The translations under genes and the position numbers were made by a program. Below the pieces are notes generated by a model. The model was not told the DNA's origin, did not search any database, and saw only the letters and a list, made by a program, of their open reading frames with translations. A DNA stretch of 64,000 nt from a virus: positions 166,301-230,300 of the IMG/VR virus record IMGVR_UViG_3300025309_000006; one strand, given 5' to 3'. Position 1 is the stretch's first letter, and the number at the start of each line of letters is the position of its first letter. This document shows positions 59,680-64,000 of the stretch, piece by piece.

Positions 59680-59815
59680 TGGGGTAGGAGAGTTTTCACC
59701 CACCGCCCTTTACGGTTTGGGTGTTTGCCATAACACTTCAACTATCTTATATTAGTCACTTATAAGTTAGCCTACCTTTCGCATCTCAGCACAGGTAATT
59801 TGGGCAAATTAGTTT
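59680..59815 (-). ncRNA. Structured non-coding RNA candidate
   Basis: No gene between 59630 and 59819. On the minus strand GGTAGG (59776-59771) can pair with CCTACC (59687-59682) to close the element. Inside is CACCC-A-ACCG/CGGT-GGGTG (59723-59697) and an AU-rich part with G-A-C-T-A/T-A-G-T-T pairing. The high GC against the AT-rich surroundings supports an RNA gene. Family unknown; resemblance to transposon-associated RNAs is only impressionistic. Confidence 0.45.
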
Positions 59816-59819
59816 TGCT

Positions 59820-60068
59820 TTAACTACAAAAATCCATTAATATTCCTTCAGTATCAACTTCTTCAATATCTGAGATTTGATCCCACGTAATTAAGCAATC
59901 TTCATTATCTAGATAAAATCCTTCTGTCAACATACTTGTTATTTTACCAGATTTTAGATGAGCGTTATTATTCAAAAATTTAATTTCTGCTCCAATAAAA
60001 ATGATAAATGAACTATTTTTCGCAGTAATAGTTACAAGTTTACAATCTCTAACAGTTATCTTTTCCAT
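59820..60068 (-). CDS. Small hypothetical protein
   Basis: 82 residues from ATG at 60068 (MEKITVRDCKLVTITAKN), behind GAGGTGG. Beta-rich. Not recognised. Confidence 0.7.
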   Translation of the reverse strand: MEKITVRDCKLVTITAKNSSFIIFIGAEIKFLNNNAHLKSGKITSMLTEGFYLDNEDCLITWDQISDIEEVDTEGILMDFCS

Positions 60069-60153
60069 AATTTCTTCCACCTCTCAAATTTCTTCTTACC
60101 CTATTCTACCATTTACAAGAATCAAAGTCAACCACTTTTATAAATTTTATTTC

Positions 60154-60351
60154 TTACTTCATAAATCCATTAGGAACAGTTCGCTTTCCATACCCCTTAA
60201 TAACACATCCATTATCTTCACAAAACTTCTCTGCTAATTGATAAGTCTCAAAAGTATCTAACCATTCCTCTGTTTCACAAATAATTACCGCCCAGACATA
60301 TTCTGATTTTTTAAGCTCATTTGTATGAATTATTTCTACTTCTGTCTGCAT
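60154..60351 (-). CDS. Small hypothetical protein
   Basis: 65 residues with Y-V-W-A-V-I-I-C-E-T-E-E-W-L-D-T-F-E-T-Y-Q-L-A-E-K-F. Short beta-alpha accessory domain. Not recognised. Confidence 0.65.
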   Translation of the reverse strand: MQTEVEIIHTNELKKSEYVWAVIICETEEWLDTFETYQLAEKFCEDNGCVIKGYGKRTVPNGFMK

Positions 60352-60367
60352 TAATATTCACTTCCTT

Positions 60368-60559
60368 CTATTTTATAATTCCTAAAATAATATTATTAAT
60401 TATTTCAGTTTTGTTCTCATTTTCTCTGATACAAATACCTAAACATTTTGCAATTTTGATGACTTCTTTGATTTTCAATGGTTTTAAAATTTGCTTTACT
60501 TCATTATGATTAGTTGAAAGTTTAATAGCATTAATAATATCTTGCATGATTTTTTGCAC
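60368..60559 (-). CDS. Small helical protein
   Basis: 63 residues, all helical and Lys/Ile-rich (KIMQDIINAIKLSTNHNEVKQILKPL). Not recognised. Confidence 0.65.
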   Translation of the reverse strand: MQKIMQDIINAIKLSTNHNEVKQILKPLKIKEVIKIAKCLGICIRENENKTEIINNIILGIIK

Positions 60560-60638
60560 CTCTCATGTATTATTATAACATGCAATTGTGTAGATATTCT
60601 ACTATTAAATTCCATTTTTCAACACAATTATTATATAA

Positions 60639-60896
60639 CTACCTCTTAATAAAAGTATCACATATTGCAGGAATAACAAACGCATTAAAATTATATCCCA
60701 TACCACTCATTGGTTGATTTTTAATGGCTACAGATATACTATTATTTGCAAAACCTAAAGGAATAGCATAATCTCCTGAATATTCTGCGTCTAAATCATT
60801 TAAATATCTTCCTTTAACTGCTTTGCATTTACAATATTTATATTGATAATCAAGATTAAAAACATCTCCACAATGTCTACACATTAATAATTTCAT
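60639..60896 (-). CDS. Zinc-ribbon protein
   Basis: 85 residues; C-R-H-C-G...Y-C-K-C makes a ribbon with C5, C8 and the later pair. Rest is beta/loop. Not recognised. Confidence 0.7.
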   Translation of the reverse strand: MKLLMCRHCGDVFNLDYQYKYCKCKAVKGRYLNDLDAEYSGDYAIPLGFANNSISVAIKNQPMSGMGYNFNAFVIPAICDTFIKR

Positions 60897-60942
60897 TTAT
60901 TATCACCAATTCCTTCACTTGTTTTATTTTACATTTGCATGT

Positions 60943-61113
60943 TTAAGCACAATACCAACCACCGCATTTTGCACACTTAATACCACTCCAATTATCTCCA
61001 TCAACAATATTATGATCGCAACTTTGTAGAGCATTATATAAAGTAGCAATTTCCCTACCAAATTCATTAGTTACCACTACTGTCCTTCTCTCTTCAATTT
61101 CTACATCTGGCAC
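60943..61113 (-). CDS. Small zinc-binding protein, GTG start
   Basis: 56 residues from GTG at 61113, adjacent to the stop of the upstream gene and ten bases after GGAATG. Ends C-A-K-C-G-G-W-Y-C-A, with an earlier Cys/His (SCDH), a probable zinc site. Confidence 0.6.
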   Translation of the reverse strand: MPDVEIEERRTVVVTNEFGREIATLYNALQSCDHNIVDGDNWSGIKCAKCGGWYCA

Positions 61114-61329
61114 TTAATCTTCATTCCTTTCTATCTCCAAGTATAATGCAGTACACTCCTGTGGATCATTATTAATCTCTTCTAAATGAGAACAAGACCA
61201 ACCATTGCTATTGCATTTTTCATATATATCACACGATACACAACATCTTTTCTTTTCATTTTGTCCACAATCATTATAACCATTTCCACCACATTTTAAC
61301 GTGAATTTCGAGTAATCAATATCCATCAA
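61114..61329 (-). CDS. Cys-rich hypothetical protein
   Basis: 71 residues with seven Cys (KCGGNGYNDCGQNEKKRCCVSC, YEKCNSNGWSC). Stops where the next GTG starts. Not recognised. Confidence 0.7.
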   Translation of the reverse strand: MMDIDYSKFTLKCGGNGYNDCGQNEKKRCCVSCDIYEKCNSNGWSCSHLEEINNDPQECTALYLEIERNED

Positions 61330-61370
61330 TTTTACCTCCTAACTATAATTCGAGATTTAGAATCACCGTT

Positions 61371-61587
61371 CTATTGCACTTCATAAGCAACCTCAGTTAA
61401 ATCATAATAGTCATAACCCCAATGAATTATCTCTTCTGGAGTTCCACCTGTCGTAGATTCAATATAGTTTTTTACAACCTTTTTTAACTACTACTCCCTC
61501 AAATTCTTTGTCTCCGTGAATAGATTTATATTCTTCGTCAACAAAAGTAAATTTTACTTTTTTACCTGTCAAGTTATGGTCATACAT
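61371..61587 (-). pseudogene. Gene split by a poly-A frameshift
   Basis: From ATG at 61587 behind AGAGGTG the frame reads MYDHNLTGKKVKFTFVDEEY, then stops after a six-A run. The +1 frame past that run continues V-V-K-N-Y-I-E-S-T-T-G-G-T-P-E-E-I-I and ends at 61371. Deleting one A restores one protein of about 71 residues. A real mutation, an assembly error or slippage on the A-run. Confidence 0.5.
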
Positions 61588-61677
61588 AATTTTCACCTCT
61601 TTTATACTCACTCACGCTCTTAAATACTTAAATTTCCTAATCTTAAAACCCCTATTAAATATCTATTTCCACGGACA

Positions 61678-61842
61678 TCAAATATGATCTTCAATATATT
61701 TTGCAACAAGAAACTTCAATTTCTCTTCAGATGACATTTTTGAGAATTTTTCAATTAAAGTTAATTTATTTTGCTGTCTTATTTTTGCTTTAGTTTTATC
61801 AACATTGTCGTAATAGTCATCCATGTACCTATCTGATGGCAT
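61678..61842 (-). CDS. Small basic helical protein
   Basis: 54 residues from ATG at 61842 (AAGGAGGTTTATAAT upstream; MPSDRYMDDYYDNVDKTKA). Helical with a K-rich centre. Not recognised. Confidence 0.7.
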   Translation of the reverse strand: MPSDRYMDDYYDNVDKTKAKIRQQNKLTLIEKFSKMSSEEKLKFLVAKYIEDHI

Positions 61843-61860
61843 TATATTATAAACCTCCTT

Positions 61861-61977
61861 CTACTTTATCGTAATACATGGTATTAAATAATATTTATCA
61901 ATAAACCAAGATAAACTTACTATTATACCTCCTGTTATCATTCCATATAAAAATGAATTAACATTAAATTTACTCAC
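61861..61977 (-). CDS. Very small membrane protein
   Basis: 38 residues from GTG at 61977 behind GGGAGAG. A hydrophobic segment Y-G-M-I-T-G-G-I-I-V-S-L-S-W-F-I spans one membrane. Not recognised. Confidence 0.5.
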   Translation of the reverse strand: MSKFNVNSFLYGMITGGIIVSLSWFIDKYYLIPCITIK

Positions 61978-62173
61978 AATTATCTCTCCCTTTACTATTT
62001 TTTATTGCTTCACCAATTAAATCTTTAATAATTAACTCTTCTTCCTCAGTATAAATTCTAGTTAATTCTAATTCATATCCTTTAGTATTGGTTTCAAGAA
62101 AATCAATAAATTTTCTATCAAATTCCATTCCATCTTTAACTTCTATTGTAATATTGATATTATATTTTTCCAT
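61970..62173 (-). CDS. Small hypothetical protein
   Basis: 67 residues: beta strand then helix (EKYNINITIEVKDGMEFDRKF). Overlaps the small membrane ORF start by eight bases. Not recognised. Confidence 0.65.
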   Translation of the reverse strand: MEKYNINITIEVKDGMEFDRKFIDFLETNTKGYELELTRIYTEEEELIIKDLIGEAIKNSKGRDNCE

Positions 62174-62217
62174 TAATTATTCCTCACTTTCCCATAAGTC
62201 TCTACTTTTATGTGCAT

Positions 62218-62445
62218 TTATAATCTTTCTTCCATTTTATCAACTTTATCATTTTCAAGCATCCCATATTCATATTCTTTATCACATTCAATACATTGTA
62301 ACCATGATGCTCCGTTTACCCCTACATCTCTAAGATTCTTTTTCTTTGACAGCTTACCATCTGATAAAATTTTACGACTCTCTTCATATGTTCTTTCTTG
62401 GATTAATATTAATTTTCCACCACAATCACATTTATATTTGCTCAT
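62218..62445 (-). CDS. Zinc-ribbon protein
   Basis: 75 residues; K-C-D-C-G-G-K-L start and L-Q-C-I-E-C-D-K-E-Y in the second half form a four-Cys ribbon. Function unknown. Confidence 0.7.
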   Translation of the reverse strand: MSKYKCDCGGKLILIQERTYEESRKILSDGKLSKKKNLRDVGVNGASWLQCIECDKEYEYGMLENDKVDKMEERL

Positions 62446-62486
62446 TTTTTATCCTCCATTCAATTGAATCTTTTGTTTTGAAGGGA

Positions 62487-62636
62487 TTAACAACGTCTTA
62501 TAATTAATTCAAATATACTTTTGCATTTCTTACATCTTAATCCTATCATTTCGCTAATATCTAATGGATCATTACTTAAAGCTTCATAAATCTGAACTGT
62601 GCCACAATTATCACAAATCCATTCTAATTTTATCAT
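62487..62636 (-). CDS. Small zinc-ribbon protein
   Basis: 49 residues from ATG at 62636. I-C-D-N-C-G and L-R-C-K-K-C-K make the ribbon. Weak GAGGT site upstream. Not recognised. Confidence 0.6.
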   Translation of the reverse strand: MIKLEWICDNCGTVQIYEALSNDPLDISEMIGLRCKKCKSIFELIIRRC

Positions 62637-62642
62637 TCCAAA

Positions 62643-62735
62643 CTACCTCTTTTTACCATTGACAGAACCAACCTTAGTATTACCTTCTCTAATCTTCACA
62701 ATTGCCTGTTCTAACCAACTAATGTGATAAATCAT
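62643..62735 (-). CDS. Very small basic ORF
   Basis: 30 codons from ATG at 62735 (MIYHISWLEQAIVKIREGNT), basic tail. The ribosome binding site is poor; reading is coupled to the gene upstream or spurious. Confidence 0.3.
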   Translation of the reverse strand: MIYHISWLEQAIVKIREGNTKVGSVNGKKR

Positions 62736-62744
62736 ACAATCACA

Positions 62745-63080
62745 CTACTTATCGTATCCGACCTCTGAAATCGTTAAATTTAATAAATGAATCAATTGTC
62801 TGAAAAATTTTCTTTCATAATAATTCCCATCATTTTTGTCTCTGGCTAAAAAGAAAAATTCTTCAACATAGATATTTAGATATTCCATTGCTTTCTTAGC
62901 AGAAAATAAATCATATGCTTTTGACTCGTCATAATTGTATTGCTTTAGATTATTAGAGAATCTTAATTCTAGATAATTTTTTGTGAAATCTAAAAGTGGT
63001 TTATTTAGGGATGGAATACCAGATTCTAAATCAATATTATCATCTGATAATGTGTTTAGTAATAAATCTTTATAATTCAA
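62745..63080 (-). CDS. Hypothetical protein, TTG start
   Basis: 111 residues from TTG at 63080, with GGAGAG at good spacing; earlier in-frame codons overlap the stop of the XRE gene. Contains Y-V-E-E-F-F-F-L-A-R-D-K-N-D-G-N-Y-Y-E-R-K-F-F. Helical. Not recognised. Confidence 0.65.
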   Translation of the reverse strand: MNYKDLLLNTLSDDNIDLESGIPSLNKPLLDFTKNYLELRFSNNLKQYNYDESKAYDLFSAKKAMEYLNIYVEEFFFLARDKNDGNYYERKFFRQLIHLLNLTISEVGYDK

Positions 63081-63093
63081 GATAATCTCTCCT

Positions 63094-63507
63094 TCACTTA
63101 CCCTTATTCCACATCTTAATTGCTTCCTCAATTCCTTTCCCTCTTAACCCCTGTTTCTGACAATTTGGACAGAATATGAAGAAAAATCCTGCTTCATTAG
63201 CATCTACAACTAAATTACTATTGCCACAATAGCAAGGTCTTGAAGGTTTGTTTAACATCTTTGCGAAATCACTATCATCGAATTTACTTTCTTCGCCATT
63301 GATTAAATAATTGATTGTAACACCAAAGAAATTACTGAGGATACTAATTTCACAGAATGGTATATCAGCATTGTCACCATTTTCATATTGAATTATTTTA
63401 GATATAGATATGTTTGTAAGTTCAGATAATTTTTCTTGAGTAAGATTTAACTTTTCTCTTTGCTCTTTGATGGTTTTTGCTAATAATTGTCCATTGTGTT
63501 TATACAT
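63094..63507 (-). CDS. XRE-family regulator fused to a Lar-like zinc domain
   Basis: 137 residues. Residues 9-65 form an XRE helix-turn-helix (K-T-I-K-E-Q-R-E-K-L-N-L-T-Q-E-K-L-S-E-L-T, S-K-I-I-Q-Y-E-N-G). Residues 90-135 carry P-C-Y-C-G-N and F-C-P-N-C-Q-K-Q-G followed by A-I-K-M-W-N, the Lar-type restriction-alleviation zinc ribbon. The domain pairing is unusual. Likely a DNA-binding regulator whose C-terminal finger may bind nucleic acid or a host restriction factor. Confidence 0.8.
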   Translation of the reverse strand: MYKHNGQLLAKTIKEQREKLNLTQEKLSELTNISISKIIQYENGDNADIPFCEISILSNFFGVTINYLINGEESKFDDSDFAKMLNKPSRPCYCGNSNLVVDANEAGFFFIFCPNCQKQGLRGKGIEEAIKMWNKGK

Positions 63508-63520
63508 TGTAATTCCTCCC

Positions 63521-63844
63521 TCATACTTTCCTCAATACCACTACACCTTCATTATCAATACTATCAAATTCATAAGTACCAATAATATCACCAAAATTCT
63601 TAATAAGAGCAACAGAACTAAAAGTCCTTCCAAAGCAATTCTTATGGATGATAGACAATTTTAATCCATTATCTTGTTTCTTAATATACAATAATTGTCT
63701 ATCATCTGAAAATCCTATAATTACTCTATTTGATTCATTATGTCCCAATTTACTTACAATTCCTGGAGAAACATTAGATATTCTTTTGTGAATATAGATA
63801 TAATTAGCATTGCGTGTATTTTGCCATTCGATACTTCTTTTCAT
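63521..63844 (-). CDS. Hypothetical beta-rich protein
   Basis: 107 residues from ATG at 63844 (MKRSIEWQNTRNANYIYIHK), behind AGGAGTA; an ATG ten codons upstream lacks a site. Mostly beta (R-Q-L-L-Y-I-K-K, G-T-Y-E-F-D-S-I-D-N-E-G-V-V-V-L). No family recognised. Confidence 0.65.
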   Translation of the reverse strand: MKRSIEWQNTRNANYIYIHKRISNVSPGIVSKLGHNESNRVIIGFSDDRQLLYIKKQDNGLKLSIIHKNCFGRTFSSVALIKNFGDIIGTYEFDSIDNEGVVVLRKV

Positions 63845-63885
63845 TGGTTGTACTCCTAGTTGTTTGATAAACATGCTTAATAATA

Positions 63886-64000
63886 TCAGTTCATTACACT
63901 CATATCAACAGTCAAACACAATTCTGGTATAATATTATTTCTTATGTGTTCAGAAGTAAGGACGCATTTTCTTTCATATTCGTCATCTGGAATATTAAAC
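63886..64000 (-). CDS. C-terminal fragment, cut by window edge
   Basis: An open frame enters from the right edge (F-N-I-P-D-D-E-Y-E-R-K-C-V-L-T) and stops at TGA 63886 after about 37 codons. The codon use looks coding, but the start is outside the window. Confidence 0.5.
   Translation of the reverse strand, partial: FNIPDDEYERKCVLTSEHIRNNIIPELCLTVDMSVMN

Noticed and set aside
59760-59815. TPP riboswitch
   Set aside because: GCTGAGAT occurs, but the other conserved TPP blocks are absent and no thiamine gene follows.
1-64000. CRISPR array or cas genes
   Set aside because: I saw no regularly spaced direct repeats and no Cas-like proteins. The zinc-ribbon proteins and HNH genes do not match Cas9, IscB or TnpB.

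Overview
The window is an AT-rich stretch of Bacillota type in which every convincing gene lies on the minus strand. It is packed with small ORFs preceded by strong AGGAGG-type ribosome binding sites, and stops commonly overlap the next start. Free-standing homing endonucleases (two HNH, one GIY-YIG, one PD-(D/E)XK-like with NUMOD1 repeats), phage-type conserved proteins, a 3D-domain protein, a beta-sandwich lipoprotein and a YopQ/YopR-like gene pair point to the early/accessory arm of a large SPbeta-like temperate phage or plasmid-prophage. I see no capsid, tail, portal or terminase genes and no rRNA. The host genus cannot be fixed from this window. Assignments rest on motifs and remembered family features; no database was searched.

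Layout, left to right (transcription runs right to left). 1-8.1 kb: small hypothetical genes, two or three lipoproteins and several Cys4 zinc-ribbon proteins. 8.2-8.5 kb: a non-coding patch with a structured RNA and a 73-nt tRNA-like element, followed by an HNH gene. 9.4-17.7 kb: small genes, a DUF444-type VWA protein and one frameshifted gene. 17.8-19.1 kb: GIY-YIG endonuclease with a folded leader. 19.1-25.8 kb: small genes, a second HNH gene, an NAD-dependent DNA ligase with a palindrome over its promoter, and a P-loop protein. 25.8-33.6 kb: small genes plus DUF4230-like, cyclic-phosphate receiver (cREC), GatB/YqeY and 3D-domain proteins.

33.7-42.7 kb is the most striking part. A YopR-like protein (tyrosine-recombinase fold without catalytic residues; in SPbeta YopR is the lysogeny repressor MrpR) and a YopQ-like protein lie immediately downstream of a complete peptide-signalling cassette: AgrD-like pro-peptide (core S-W-A-F-S, predicted serine lactone), AgrB processing protease, two paralogous multi-pass AgrC-like receptors without a histidine kinase, a DUF5317 membrane protein and a MazF-like protein. 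SPbeta uses arbitrium (AimR/AimP) upstream of yopQ-yopR; here an Agr-type system sits in that place.

42.8-54.8 kb holds a Ter-type stress module: protein kinase with zinc ribbon and propeller-like tail, PP2C phosphatase, TerY-like VWA, a YfaP-like protein, a nicotinamidase and an NMN adenylyltransferase. The nicotinamidase and YfaP-like genes are each preceded by a good promoter and a near-identical 46-nt leader with a 7-codon micro-ORF (MGKEVYT and MGRGNYT). With the NAD-dependent ligase, these enzymes suggest the element manages its own NAD pool. 54.8-64 kb returns to small genes, with DUF262 and P-loop proteins, a DUF2325 protein, a structured RNA near 59.7 kb and an XRE-Lar-like fusion near the right edge.
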